58,905 nt of DNA from Candidatus Collierbacteria bacterium (GCA_016219325.1 JACRNH010000024.1:65789-124693), one strand, 5' to 3'; numbered from the stretch's first letter, positions 23,676-30,646 are shown. Made by a program: numbers and translations. The notes: generated from the letters alone by a model not told the origin.

Positions 23676-24829
23676 AAATTGTACTGTTCACCGAGTTTTT
23701 TCCCCGTAATAATAAGTATTTCACCGGAGGAGTGGAAGTCAGAGTAATCCGTTTATATGAATATCTAAAAGAAACAGGACACGATGTGACTGTCGTCAGC
23801 CGTTCCCGGGATTATTCATTTAATTCGCCGTTGACGGCGATACAAAGAATATTTTTCTTTGTTCGTTGGATCGCGAAAATTGTTTTTACCAAACTTCCGG
23901 AAGCTGATATGGTGGAAGGAACAAATTTTACTTCATATATATTGGCTTTTATCTACGCCAAAAAAATCAAAGCTAAATCATTTGCCTGGTATCCGGACGT
24001 TTTTTTGGGGAAGGCGGTAGAAAGGTTGGGGTTAATAAATGGTTTGCTGACTGAAATTGCCGAAAGAATTTCGTTGAAACTACCATGGGATAGGATAATT
24101 GCTTTATCAAGTGAGACTAAAAACAAACTGATCTCAGCCGGAGTTGATCGGGGAAAAATTAGCGTTATCTATGGCGGAGTAGACATTAAAAAGTACAAAA
24201 AAGTACAAAAAAGTACAAAAAAGTACAACAATGCCACAATTATTTGCATTGCCAGATTGGTAAAGTATAAAAGAATTCAGGATTTGATTTTGGCTGTATA
24301 TTTATTAAAAGACGGATTTCCGGATATAAAACTAATTTTGGTTGGAGATGGACCGGAAAGAAAAAAGCTCAAATCTCAAATCTCAAATCTCAAAATTGAA
24401 CATAATGTTAATTTAGTTAGTAAAATTTCAGAAGAAGACAAAATTGGCTTTTTGGCCAAGTCTCATCTTCACGTTTTGCCTTCTGCCGTGGAAGGGTTTG
24501 GTTTGGTGACAGTTGAGGCTTTGTCCGCCGGAACGCCGGTAGTTAACGCTGACATACCTATTAGCAGAGAAATATTATCTAAACGACAAACGACCCGCCT
24601 GCAGGCGCCTGGAGCGCCAGCGACTGGCGGGCAGGCAAACGACAAACGACAAATAGAAGGAGGGTTACTATTTAATTTGGGAGATTATGTTGATTTGGCA
24701 GAGAAAATTGAACAACTATTGATTAACCATGAACTTTATGACAAAAAAGTGAAAGAAGGTCTCGAACTGGTAAAAAAGTATGATTGGGATAGGGTAAATA
24801 AAGAATATGAACATTTGTTATCTAATTGA
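23672..24829 (+). CDS. GT4 glycosyltransferase with in-frame repeat insertions
   Basis: A 385-residue GT-B enzyme. TGGVEVRVIRLYEYL (18-32), the linker VIYGGVD (165-171) and EX7E E274-GFGLVTV-E282 are present. The GTG start overlaps the preceding stop (GTGA). A 10-base tandem array right after VIYGGVD encodes KKYKKVQKSTKKYNN, a CTCAAAT array encodes KSQISNLK (about 234-241), and a heptamer-flanked palindrome adds about 25 residues after residue 298. The core fold is complete, so it is probably active unless a repeat changes length. Confidence 0.8.
   Translation: MKIVLFTEFFPRNNKYFTGGVEVRVIRLYEYLKETGHDVTVVSRSRDYSFNSPLTAIQRIFFFVRWIAKIVFTKLPEADMVEGTNFTSYILAFIYAKKIKAKSFAWYPDVFLGKAVERLGLINGLLTEIAERISLKLPWDRIIALSSETKNKLISAGVDRGKISVIYGGVDIKKYKKVQKSTKKYNNATIICIARLVKYKRIQDLILAVYLLKDGFPDIKLILVGDGPERKKLKSQISNLKIEHNVNLVSKISEEDKIGFLAKSHLHVLPSAVEGFGLVTVEALSAGTPVVNADIPISREILSKRQTTRLQAPGAPATGGQANDKRQIEGGLLFNLGDYVDLAEKIEQLLINHELYDKKVKEGLELVKKYDWDRVNKEYEHLLSN
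24191..24228 (+). repeat. 10-base tandem array AAGTACAAAA x4 inside a GT4 gene
   Basis: Three perfect AAGTACAAAA units and a partial fourth, directly after the codons for GGVD that join the two GT-B domains. The same array lies at the same protein position in the next gene (25265-25306). Confidence 0.95.
24368..24395 (+). repeat. CTCAAAT heptamer array inside a GT4 gene
   Basis: Three CTCAAAT units and one CTCAAAA, encoding LKSQISNLKI after the donor-domain sequence VGDGPERKK. Confidence 0.9.
24581..24650 (+). repeat. AAACGAC heptamers flanking a GC palindrome, in frame
   Basis: Two AAACGAC units (24581-24594), a 42-base GC-rich core with CCGCCTGC and complementary GGCGGGCAGG arms, then two more AAACGAC units (24637-24650). 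It is read through as SKRQTTRLQAPGAPATGGQ and onward. The layout matches 10271-10325. Confidence 0.9.
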
Positions 24830-25781
24830 TGTTTCTCCGGAAAGATTTAGAGGCGGGGGACAGGCGCATTTGCTTAATTTGATTAAGCAAATGCAATTTT
24901 CCCGCGGAGCGGGATCCGGCTTCGCCGGACAAATTCTAACAGGTAAAAGTCCAAATTTCATTTTCCGTTTATTGTGGATGGTTTATGTAATTCCTCAAGC
25001 AATTTTTTATCACTTCTTCAGGCAAAAATTTGATTTAATTCACGCCCATTCTATTCCGGCGATGGTGTCGGGAAAAATACTGTCGTTGATATTGGGAATC
25101 CCGGTAGTAGTAACTGTGCATGGCTATAACGAAAAACATTGGATGGAGAAATTAGTTTTAACTAAAATAAAATATGATGCTCAAATCACGGTAGCGAGAA
25201 ATTTTTTGCAAATTCCGAATGTAAATAAACATGTGGTTTATATTCCGAATGGAGTTGATTTGGGAAAGTACAAAAAAGTACAAAAAAGTACAAAAAAGTA
25301 CAAAAAGGGAAGAGTTGTGCTTTTCGTCGGCCGTAAAAACGATCCGGTCAAAGGATTTTCAATTTTATTGCAGGCTTTAGAATTAGTCAAAAAAGAAATT
25401 CCTGAAGTAAAACTTTTGGTTGCCGGAGGCGATTTGCCTCAGGAGACTGTATTACAGATGTATTGGGAAGCGAATTTATTTGTTCTTCCTTCTCTTTCAG
25501 AAGGTTTCCCGTTAACTTTGCTGGAAGCATGGGCGTCAAAGTTGCCGGTGTTGGTTACGAGAGTTGGGGAATTGCCGTATTTGGTCAAAGATGAAATCAA
25601 CGGTTATTTAGTTGATCCGGGATCGGCCAGGCAATTGGCATTGGCCGTGATTGAGGCTTTAAGAAATAAAAACCTTGCCAAATTGGGAGAAAGTGGGTAC
25701 AATCAGGCGAAGGAGCACACATGGAAAAAAACGGCCGGGGAAACAATAAGGGTTTACCAAAAGATTTGCTTGAAATACTAG
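24807..25781 (+). CDS. GT4 glycosyltransferase
   Basis: A 324-residue GT-B enzyme. N-terminal RGGGQAHLLNLI (15-26), HAHSIPAMVSGK, VVTVHGYNEKHWMEK, the linker IPNGVD (146-151) and EX7E E232-GFPLTLL-E240 are visible. It overlaps the preceding gene by 23 bases. A double hairpin encodes SRGAGSGFAGQ (32-42), shortening or replacing part of the acceptor domain. The 10-base array encodes KYKKVQKSTKKYKK (154-167). Substrate unknown. Confidence 0.8.
   Translation: MNICYLIDVSPERFRGGGQAHLLNLIKQMQFSRGAGSGFAGQILTGKSPNFIFRLLWMVYVIPQAIFYHFFRQKFDLIHAHSIPAMVSGKILSLILGIPVVVTVHGYNEKHWMEKLVLTKIKYDAQITVARNFLQIPNVNKHVVYIPNGVDLGKYKKVQKSTKKYKKGRVVLFVGRKNDPVKGFSILLQALELVKKEIPEVKLLVAGGDLPQETVLQMYWEANLFVLPSLSEGFPLTLLEAWASKLPVLVTRVGELPYLVKDEINGYLVDPGSARQLALAVIEALRNKNLAKLGESGYNQAKEHTWKKTAGETIRVYQKICLKY
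24900..24930 (+). repeat. Double-hairpin element in frame
   Basis: TCCCGC-ggaGCGGGA is followed by TCCGGC-ttcGCCGGA. It has the same two-stem layout as 12141-12176 and is read as SRGAGSGFAG. Confidence 0.8.
25265..25306 (+). repeat. 10-base tandem array inside a second GT4 gene
   Basis: The same AGTACAAAAA unit as at 24191, about four copies, directly after the codons for the conserved GVD linker. Confidence 0.95.
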
Positions 25782-25915
25782 CCTGTCCGGACGATAAATC
25801 GCAGGTTAAAGAGGCCAGAGTTAAAGGAAAATATTCACTTCAATGCGTTAAATGCAAGAGGATTTTTGAAGTCCGTGAAGGCATCCCGATAATGCTGCCT
25901 AAGCAAGAAACCTAA
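25721..25915 (+). CDS. Trm112-like zinc-ribbon protein
   Basis: A 64-residue protein. LLEILACPDDKSQV (about 17-30), LQCVKCKRIFEVREGIPIML (about 41-60) match the Trm112p-like/UPF0434 family, with CXXC and a degenerate first Cys site (CPDD instead of CPXC). The family supports methyltransferases or occurs next to envelope-sugar genes. ATG 25721 gives an N-terminal extension that overlaps the upstream GT4 by 61 bases; a later start near LLEIL is possible. It is the last gene before the terminator. Confidence 0.7.
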   Translation: MEKNGRGNNKGLPKDLLEILACPDDKSQVKEARVKGKYSLQCVKCKRIFEVREGIPIMLPKQET

Positions 25916-25942
25916 GTAGCCCGCTAAACGTTTTGTAAATAC

Positions 25943-25970
25943 AAAACCCGCCTGAAAGCAGGCGGGTTTT
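25943..25970 (+). terminator. Bidirectional intrinsic terminator closing the glycan cluster
   Basis: A perfect 12-base stem, AAAACCCGCCTG against CAGGCGGGTTTT, with an AAAG loop. The A-run before and T-run after make it work in both directions. It marks the boundary between the AT-rich glycan cluster and the phage-like half. Confidence 0.85.
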
Positions 25971-26312
25971 ATGTGGATTGCCAAGATTATACACCGATAC
26001 GTCAAGAATAGAAAGGGAAAATACCCCCAAGAAGAAATTGAGCGCAATTGCCGGCTTTACGCCGATTACCGCCGCAGCCACTTTATAGTGCCTCTTGTCT
26101 CCAAATATCGGATTTCCTCAAAACGAATTTATCAAATTATCAATCAGGTGGAACGGGGAGGCGGCTCCCCCAAAAAAGTCAAGAAATTAACCGGCGCGCA
26201 GCTATTGGAAAAACGGAGGCGCGCCATTAAGCGTTTACGAAATCGTCTAAATAGATTCGTCGTAGGGGATAAAGCTCTGAAGCGACGTAAATATATTGCA
26301 GAGCAAAGCTGA
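25971..26312 (+). CDS. Small basic protein with a possible helix-turn-helix
   Basis: 113 residues, strongly basic. VSKYRISSKRIYQIINQVER (about 42-61) looks like a helix-turn-helix, followed by a Lys/Arg-rich helix. The first ATG follows the terminator T-run directly, so either a later start is used or the gene has its own promoter inside the terminator. It is the first gene on the phage side and may be a regulator. The family is not recognised. Confidence 0.45.
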   Translation: MWIAKIIHRYVKNRKGKYPQEEIERNCRLYADYRRSHFIVPLVSKYRISSKRIYQIINQVERGGGSPKKVKKLTGAQLLEKRRRAIKRLRNRLNRFVVGDKALKRRKYIAEQS

Positions 26313-26370
26313 TGCCTGCGACCCGGCTATAAGGAAGAGTCGCCATTAGACTTATACCTTTCTACTCCAT

Positions 26371-26386
26371 GGGGGGGTAGGGGGGG
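26371..26386 (+). other. G7-TA-G7 run, candidate G-quadruplex
   Basis: GGGGGGGTAGGGGGGG can provide four GGG runs with loops of 1, 2 and 1 bases. It lies in the 141-base gap between the first phage-side gene and the SSB-like gene. Nothing else is evident in this gap apart from a strong ribosome site before 26454. Confidence 0.5.
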
Positions 26387-26453
26387 AAAGCATGAATCAT
26401 TAAACTTACAAATTAAATAAATATTAGATATTTGAAGGGGGTGAAACAAATAA

Positions 26454-27221
26454 ATGACGAAAACAGCATTAGAGGCGATGAATAAATTAAAAGAGAAAGT
26501 ACACGATCTGAAGCAAGAAAATTCGGAGACCCCGGAAGAGATTTTTGGGGCGGCGGCGAATCAACCGGCGGAAATTGTGCCGGCGATTAAAGCCGAAGGC
26601 CATGCGGAAATGGTGTTAGTCCAGAAGGGAGTTAATATTGTCGGCCTGGAAGAAGTTCCGGCCTCGATAGTACCGCTTCCCTTTTACAAGATGGTGCAGC
26701 CGATGAGCACTAAAGTGACGTTGGCCGCCGGCGGCGAAGCCCAAACAGGCACGTTCTTTATGGGAGATTCCGGCCAGTCGGTCTCGTCTCTGCGGTTTGC
26801 TTTGCTTCGAGCCAAGCGGCAGTTAAGAGATTACACCGATAAAGACGGCAATAGCGTCCGTAAGACCACGATGGGGCTGTTGGGAATCAAATTGGAGGGG
26901 TTTAACCCATTCATTATGTCGCTGGCGGTGACTTCTTTTTCCGGCTTTGGCAAGCTGATTAAACAGCTGAAAGATAAGAAAGCCAAGTATGCCTGGGAGT
27001 ACCCGATTATGGCTACGGCCGTCAAAGTAGAAACCCAGAAAGAGATTGATGGCCGGCTGCAGACGGTTAAGTACTGGGTAGTTAATTTCCAGGTGGAAGA
27101 AGAGCCGTTAGACGAAGCGGGACAGGCGATCTTGCGCGGAGCGTACGAAGAATACGCCGCCAGCTTGGATAGGCAGCAGGAACAACAAGAAAAAGCGGCA
27201 GAGCCGATGCCCTTTAACTAG
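26454..27221 (+). CDS. Putative phage single-strand DNA-binding or recombination protein
   Basis: 255 residues after a strong ribosome site (AAGGGGGTGA). An acidic, helical N-terminus (1-60) leads to VPLPFYKMVQP (about 73-83), a pattern seen in phage proteins suggested to bind single-stranded DNA, then a beta-rich core with GTFFMGDSG and LRFALLRAKRQLRDY. The C-terminus ends PMPFN after an acidic/Gln-rich tail, reminiscent of the SSB tip. It opens the rightward early gene set. Assignment is by pattern only. Confidence 0.4.
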   Translation: MTKTALEAMNKLKEKVHDLKQENSETPEEIFGAAANQPAEIVPAIKAEGHAEMVLVQKGVNIVGLEEVPASIVPLPFYKMVQPMSTKVTLAAGGEAQTGTFFMGDSGQSVSSLRFALLRAKRQLRDYTDKDGNSVRKTTMGLLGIKLEGFNPFIMSLAVTSFSGFGKLIKQLKDKKAKYAWEYPIMATAVKVETQKEIDGRLQTVKYWVVNFQVEEEPLDEAGQAILRGAYEEYAASLDRQQEQQEKAAEPMPFN

Positions 27222-27280
27222 GGCCTCTGCTTCGGCAGCCGGGTTGGGATACTTACGCGGCTACCGGATCAGGGGAAAAC

Positions 27281-27493
27281 ATGAAACAAAAACAGCGAGC
27301 GACGCTAGCGCAAATTTTTCGACTCCAGGAATGGTTCTCGATCCCGGGAGAGCTTTTGGAGAAACTGACGTTGGCGGAGGCCGGGGAATTAATTGCCAGA
27401 GTGTACCGGTCCCGGCTGACGCCGGTTGAGATGTCCGATTTTAAGGGACAACTGCTGGCCATGATTAAGAAGCGGGAGCCGGAGGCGTTCTAG
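27281..27493 (+). CDS. Small hypothetical phage protein
   Basis: 70 residues, two or three predicted helices with LTLAEAGELIARVYRSRLTP. The ATG follows GGGGAAAAC, a usable ribosome site. It lies in the same direction between the SSB-like and RlpA-like genes. Function unknown. Confidence 0.5.
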   Translation: MKQKQRATLAQIFRLQEWFSIPGELLEKLTLAEAGELIARVYRSRLTPVEMSDFKGQLLAMIKKREPEAF

Positions 27494-27506
27494 ATATGAA
27501 ATATGT

Positions 27507-27998
27507 ATGAGAACCATGGAAAAACGGAAAGTCCAGATTTGGATCATTATCGCTTTAATCGCCGGCGTGTTTTTAGGAGCGCTGCTGAAAGAAAGGGCTT
27601 ATGCAACAAATAATGATAATGAATCAACTATGTTATCGCCGCTTCCAAATAAAGAGGCGTTATCCGACATTCGTACTTCAACGGTTCAGTCGGTCATTCG
27701 AGGCGAAGCCAGCTGGTATGGTAACTCGGACGCCGAATGCTTGGGCTGTTCTGCTAACCGGATTACCGCTTCTGGCCGTAAATTTGATGAGATGGGGTTT
27801 ACAGCGGCTTGCTCTAAACGCTGGTCTTTGGGGACGACACTTGAGGTTCGGTATAAGGCAAAAATGGTACGAGTTATCTGTACCGACCGCGGCGGATTTG
27901 AGAGGGGTTATGGTAGAGTTATGGATCTTTCGAAGGCATCTTTTGCTGAATTGGCGCCGTTGGACAAGGGAGTTATTGACGTGGAGGTAAGGGAATGA
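27507..27998 (+). CDS. Secreted RlpA-like double-psi beta-barrel protein
   Basis: 163 residues. A signal sequence or N-terminal anchor (IWIIIALIAGVFLGAL, residues 11-26) precedes GEASWYG (about 70), TASGRKFD, GFTAACSKRWSLGTTLEVRY, ICTDRGGFERG and RVMDLSKASFAEL. These are the RlpA barrel landmarks. In characterised RlpA lytic transglycosylases the segment is TAAH with a catalytic His; here it is TAAC, while the Asp of DRG is kept. It may bind or cut peptidoglycan for host lysis. It overlaps the next start by 4 bases. Confidence 0.7.
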   Translation: MRTMEKRKVQIWIIIALIAGVFLGALLKERAYATNNDNESTMLSPLPNKEALSDIRTSTVQSVIRGEASWYGNSDAECLGCSANRITASGRKFDEMGFTAACSKRWSLGTTLEVRYKAKMVRVICTDRGGFERGYGRVMDLSKASFAELAPLDKGVIDVEVRE

Positions 27999-28204
27999 AA
28001 TTTACGATTACCGAGATAGCAGAAGCGTGGATAGAATTTAGTGATCCTAAGTATATGATTAAAGGGATGGACGTTTCTGAAGATATTAAACCCAACAAGA
28101 TCATCTTTATAGATTGTTCTGATATTACTATTACGCCGTATTATCGTTCTGACTTTGTAACATTTTTGATTTTGAGGAAGAAGAAAAAAATTAAAAAAGA
28201 ATGA
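27995..28204 (+). CDS. Small hypothetical protein
   Basis: 69 residues, ATGA overlap with the RlpA-like gene, mixed alpha/beta with a Lys-rich tail. No family recognised. Confidence 0.5.
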   Translation: MKFTITEIAEAWIEFSDPKYMIKGMDVSEDIKPNKIIFIDCSDITITPYYRSDFVTFLILRKKKKIKKE

Positions 28205-28275
28205 AAGACTATCAAGAAAGAGATAAATTATTTTATTTGATTCCGCTGGATGAATTTAAGGAGGTTGTTCAATGA
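28201..28275 (+). CDS. Very small ORF (24 residues) bridging two genes
   Basis: It starts at ATG 28201 (ATGA overlap with the preceding stop) and ends in TGA overlapping the next ATG. It contains AAGGAGG (28258-28264), the ribosome site of the zinc-ribbon gene. It probably serves translational coupling; a functional peptide is uncertain. Confidence 0.35.
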   Translation: MKDYQERDKLFYLIPLDEFKEVVQ

Positions 28276-28442
28276 ATTTGCCGCCGGATAGAGAAATTAA
28301 GTGTGTTGACTGCCAGAAACTATTTACTTTTCGCGGATATGAACAGCAATTTTATAGAGAGAAGAAATTCAGCGATCCAAAGCGGTGTATTGTCTGCCGG
28401 AAGATAAAGAAACAACAGAGGGGAGCGCGTGATGAATTATAG
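28272..28442 (+). CDS. Zinc-ribbon protein (zf-trcl-like)
   Basis: 56 residues. KCVDCQKLFTFRGYEQQFY, then KKFSDPKRCIVCRKIKK, is the CxxC...FxFxxxEQxFYxxK...PxRCxxCR pattern of the probable zinc-binding family PF13451. An AAGGAGG ribosome site precedes the ATG at 10 bases. It overlaps the nuclease gene. Likely a DNA- or RNA-binding accessory. Confidence 0.75.
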   Translation: MNLPPDREIKCVDCQKLFTFRGYEQQFYREKKFSDPKRCIVCRKIKKQQRGARDEL

Positions 28443-28803
28443 GATTCGGGGAAATAAATACGGTGTTGGCACCAGACTGGCTAGGACCTGCCGCAAGAAG
28501 CATGTCCACGACAGTGTTAAGGAAGCCAGGCGGTGCGACGAATTGGTGTTGATGGAGTTGGGAGGGGCAATAAAGGATCTAAAACAGCAGCCGGAATTTG
28601 TCCTGCAGGATGGGTTTGAGTTTCGGGAGAAAAAGTACCGGCCGGTTAAATACCGAGCCGACTTTTCCTATTTTGATAAAGAGTTGGAGAGATATATTGT
28701 CGAGGACACCAAGGGATTTAAGACCAGGGAATATCTCATCAAGAAACGGCTGTTGTTTTACGCGATGAGGGATAATGAGGAGTTTGAGTTTAGGGAGACA
28801 TGA
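28432..28803 (+). CDS. DUF1064 phage nuclease-like protein
   Basis: About 123 residues. RADFSYFD, then YIVEDTKGFKTREYLIKKRLL, is the conserved D...EDxKG...K arrangement of DUF1064 (PF06356), a PD-(D/E)XK-type nuclease family common in phage replication modules and possibly acting on branched DNA. GTG 28429 directly before is an alternative start; GGGGAGCG upstream is the ribosome site. Confidence 0.75.
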   Translation: MNYRIRGNKYGVGTRLARTCRKKHVHDSVKEARRCDELVLMELGGAIKDLKQQPEFVLQDGFEFREKKYRPVKYRADFSYFDKELERYIVEDTKGFKTREYLIKKRLLFYAMRDNEEFEFRET

Positions 28804-28804
28804 G

Positions 28805-29029
28805 ATGAAGAAATACTATATTAAAAGAGACAATTTAATTTTGGCAGAGCTTGATCCTACGGCTAATTATTTGTTAATCGTAGACGAGACCAAGGTGGAC
28901 AATCTAGAAAATTTTCGTTGCCCAAAAGGAATGACAATTCAAGTCTTGTTTGTAATGGGCGATCCCAGAAAAGCGGTTAGTTTTGTCAAAATACCCAAGA
29001 AGGAAAAAGGATTGAAAACCAATGATTAA
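28805..29029 (+). CDS. Small hypothetical protein
   Basis: 74 residues from ATG 28805; an in-frame earlier ATG (28775) would overlap the nuclease gene. Alternating beta strands (NYLLIVDETKV, TIQVLFVMGD). No family recognised. The end overlaps the next small ORF by 8 bases. Confidence 0.5.
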   Translation: MKKYYIKRDNLILAELDPTANYLLIVDETKVDNLENFRCPKGMTIQVLFVMGDPRKAVSFVKIPKKEKGLKTND

Positions 29030-29102
29030 ATTACTTGAAATCCTGATCTTGGCAGTGATGATAATGGCGATTGTGGATTATTGGAGGAGGGGAAGACGGT
29101 AA
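29022..29102 (+). CDS. Tiny single-pass membrane protein
   Basis: 26 residues: one hydrophobic helix (LLEILILAVMIMAIVDYW) and a basic tail RRGRR. It overlaps the upstream gene by 8 bases. Size and topology would fit a small membrane or holin-type accessory, without direct proof. Confidence 0.4.
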   Translation: MIKLLEILILAVMIMAIVDYWRRGRR

Positions 29103-29118
29103 AGGGGGTGAAAAATAA

Positions 29119-29493
29119 ATGAAAGCTATTGCAGAAATAATTATTTTAACGATTCTTATAGTGGCTTTTTTGGGGGGAATTGCATTTGGGGTTCCATCTT
29201 ATTCTCGCTATCAGAAAAGAGCGGACGCTAATAATGAGGTTCTTATCAATGAGGTAAGAATCAGACAGCAGGAGCAGTTGGTAAAAGTAGAAACCCAAAA
29301 AGCAGATATTAGGGTAGTAGAAGCGGGCGGAATTGCAAAAAGTCAGGCAATTATAAATAGTTCTTTAACGCCTACTTATTTACAATATCTGGCTATCCAG
29401 GCACAAGAAAAGATGGCTGGAAGCCCTAATCATACGCAGATTTATATTCCGGTTGGAACTAATGGGATACCATTAGTTAAAACTATTGAATAA
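29119..29493 (+). CDS. Membrane-anchored small protein resembling an SPFH C-terminus
   Basis: 124 residues after a strong AAAGGGGGTGA ribosome site. One N-terminal helix (EIIILTILIVAFLGGIAFGV, 6-25), a charged coiled-coil (about 40-70), then GIAKSQAIINSSLTPTYLQY, AIQAQEKM and TQIYIPVGTNG, which resembles the tail of band-7/SPFH proteins seen in some phages. Role unknown, possibly membrane organisation during infection. Confidence 0.5.
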   Translation: MKAIAEIIILTILIVAFLGGIAFGVPSYSRYQKRADANNEVLINEVRIRQQEQLVKVETQKADIRVVEAGGIAKSQAIINSSLTPTYLQYLAIQAQEKMAGSPNHTQIYIPVGTNGIPLVKTIE

Positions 29494-29533
29494 TCTTGCT
29501 ACAGTCCTCTCCGGAGGACTGAATGGAGGAATT

Positions 29534-29587
29534 ATGAAAAGTGAAGCGGTAGAAATGTACGCAGAAATGAATAGGGAGCCAAAATGA
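29534..29587 (+). CDS. 17-residue leader-like ORF
   Basis: The ATG follows GGAGGAATT, and its TGA overlaps the next ATG. It lies just after a hairpin CAGTCCTC...GAGGACTG (29502-29521). It may act as a coupling leader for the next gene. Confidence 0.25.
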   Translation: MKSEAVEMYAEMNREPK

Positions 29588-29874
29588 CACAACCTAAATC
29601 ACGAGCATTGACGATGGGTTCGTTTGAGAGAATAGGAAGTCCGGGGAGTTTCGGACATTATTTTACGACTATGCTTCCCGATGGTCGTGAAGTCTGCCTT
29701 GAAAGTTGTCTGAACGGATATGATGTTGCGGTATACCGCAACAAAGAACTTATTGGAAAGAAAGTTTGTACAGATATTGAAGGTATGTTGGAAATGCAAA
29801 TAATGCCCGGTTTTAGCATTGGCACTGGTGAAGCGTTAGAAAAAGCCATCAAGATTGCCAATAAAATGATATGA
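29584..29874 (+). CDS. Hypothetical phage protein
   Basis: 96 residues, beta-rich centre (YFTTMLPDGREVCLESC, YDVAVYRNKEL) and a C-terminal helix EALEKAIKIANKMI. ATGA couplings on both sides. No family recognised. Confidence 0.5.
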   Translation: MTQPKSRALTMGSFERIGSPGSFGHYFTTMLPDGREVCLESCLNGYDVAVYRNKELIGKKVCTDIEGMLEMQIMPGFSIGTGEALEKAIKIANKMI

Positions 29875-30005
29875 CCACCAAACAAAGATGGGGACTTTAT
29901 TTGATTTTGGTAAGTTTATGGGTGGGAATATTTATAGGACAATCATCGGGAGTAAAAACTCTTTCAGGATGGATTTTTATAGCTGGGGCAATTTTGTTTT
30001 TATAA
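29871..30005 (+). CDS. Small two-helix membrane protein
   Basis: 44 residues with two hydrophobic segments (LYLILVSLWVGIFIG and WIFIAGAILFL) and a short polar turn. ATGA overlap upstream. Topology would suit a holin-like role, but there is no lysin beside it except the RlpA-like gene 2 kb upstream. Confidence 0.4.
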   Translation: MTTKQRWGLYLILVSLWVGIFIGQSSGVKTLSGWIFIAGAILFL

Positions 30006-30009
30006 TTAT

Positions 30010-30222
30010 ATGACAACTAACCAACCTAAACCACAAGTTACTAAAGAAATGAAACATAAACACCTTTTCCAATTTGGGGGTTTTGGGGAAAAAGTAAGTA
30101 GACACCCGCAAATGTATTTATTTTGTTCATGCGGAACAGTAGAACATGTGGCTTGTGGATTTCTTGGAGATTCAAGTGATATGAAAATAACAATTAAGGA
30201 GAGTCAAAATGACCAAACTTAA
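30010..30222 (+). CDS. Small His/Cys-containing hypothetical protein
   Basis: 70 residues with HKHLFQFGGFG and YLFCSCGTVEHVACG, suggesting metal binding. The end overlaps the next gene by 14 bases and contains its AAGGAGA ribosome site. Function unknown. Confidence 0.45.
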   Translation: MTTNQPKPQVTKEMKHKHLFQFGGFGEKVSRHPQMYLFCSCGTVEHVACGFLGDSSDMKITIKESQNDQT

Positions 30223-30646
30223 ACCACGAGCGAAAAATATAGACCCCAAACACGAGCATTGGAATACCCAATGTCCAGATTGCGGAGAATGGTTTGTGGG
30301 ACAACATGGTCTTTCCCGTCATATAGCTTGGAATAGTATTAAGTATCGTATTGAGTCTAAACCACGAGCGGGGGGGGAGTGGGAGAAAATGTTGAGAAAA
30401 AAGAGATTTTACGGAGAGTATGGCGGGATTAAATTTACTTATTTTGCCAGCGAAGAACTTATCAGGGCTATCTCTTCCATTCTCTCCCGCCGGGAACAAG
30501 AGGTTGCGGATGAGATTTGTGATTTAATTGATGGGATAGAGCTAGGATATAAGGATACTTCTTTGGAAGAATGGAAGGCGTTTAAGCACATTCGGAACGC
30601 AATCAGAGATAAATATGCCGTCCAGAAGGTGAGGGGGGGGAAATGA
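30209..30646 (+). CDS. C2H2-type zinc-finger phage protein
   Basis: 145 residues. CPDCGEWFVGQHGLSRHIAW (about 22-41) is a single C2H2-like finger, followed by a basic region and a helical C-terminus. The large GT2-GT4 protein at 52142 ends in a similar finger. Possibly nucleic-acid binding. Confidence 0.55.
   Translation: MTKLKPRAKNIDPKHEHWNTQCPDCGEWFVGQHGLSRHIAWNSIKYRIESKPRAGGEWEKMLRKKRFYGEYGGIKFTYFASEELIRAISSILSRREQEVADEICDLIDGIELGYKDTSLEEWKAFKHIRNAIRDKYAVQKVRGGK

Noticed and set aside
24818..24830. GTTATCTAATTG near a glycosyltransferase stop in the chromosomal half
   Set aside because: Only 10 of 12 bases match and it is fully explained by overlapping codons of the two coupled genes.
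1241..25306. CRISPR array as an explanation of the tandem repeats
   Set aside because: Units are 7-11 bases without spacers and mostly lie in coding frames.
27244..27429. 61-residue ORF overlapping the small gene at 27281
   Set aside because: The 27281 frame has a ribosome site and a more protein-like composition; both cannot readily be real.
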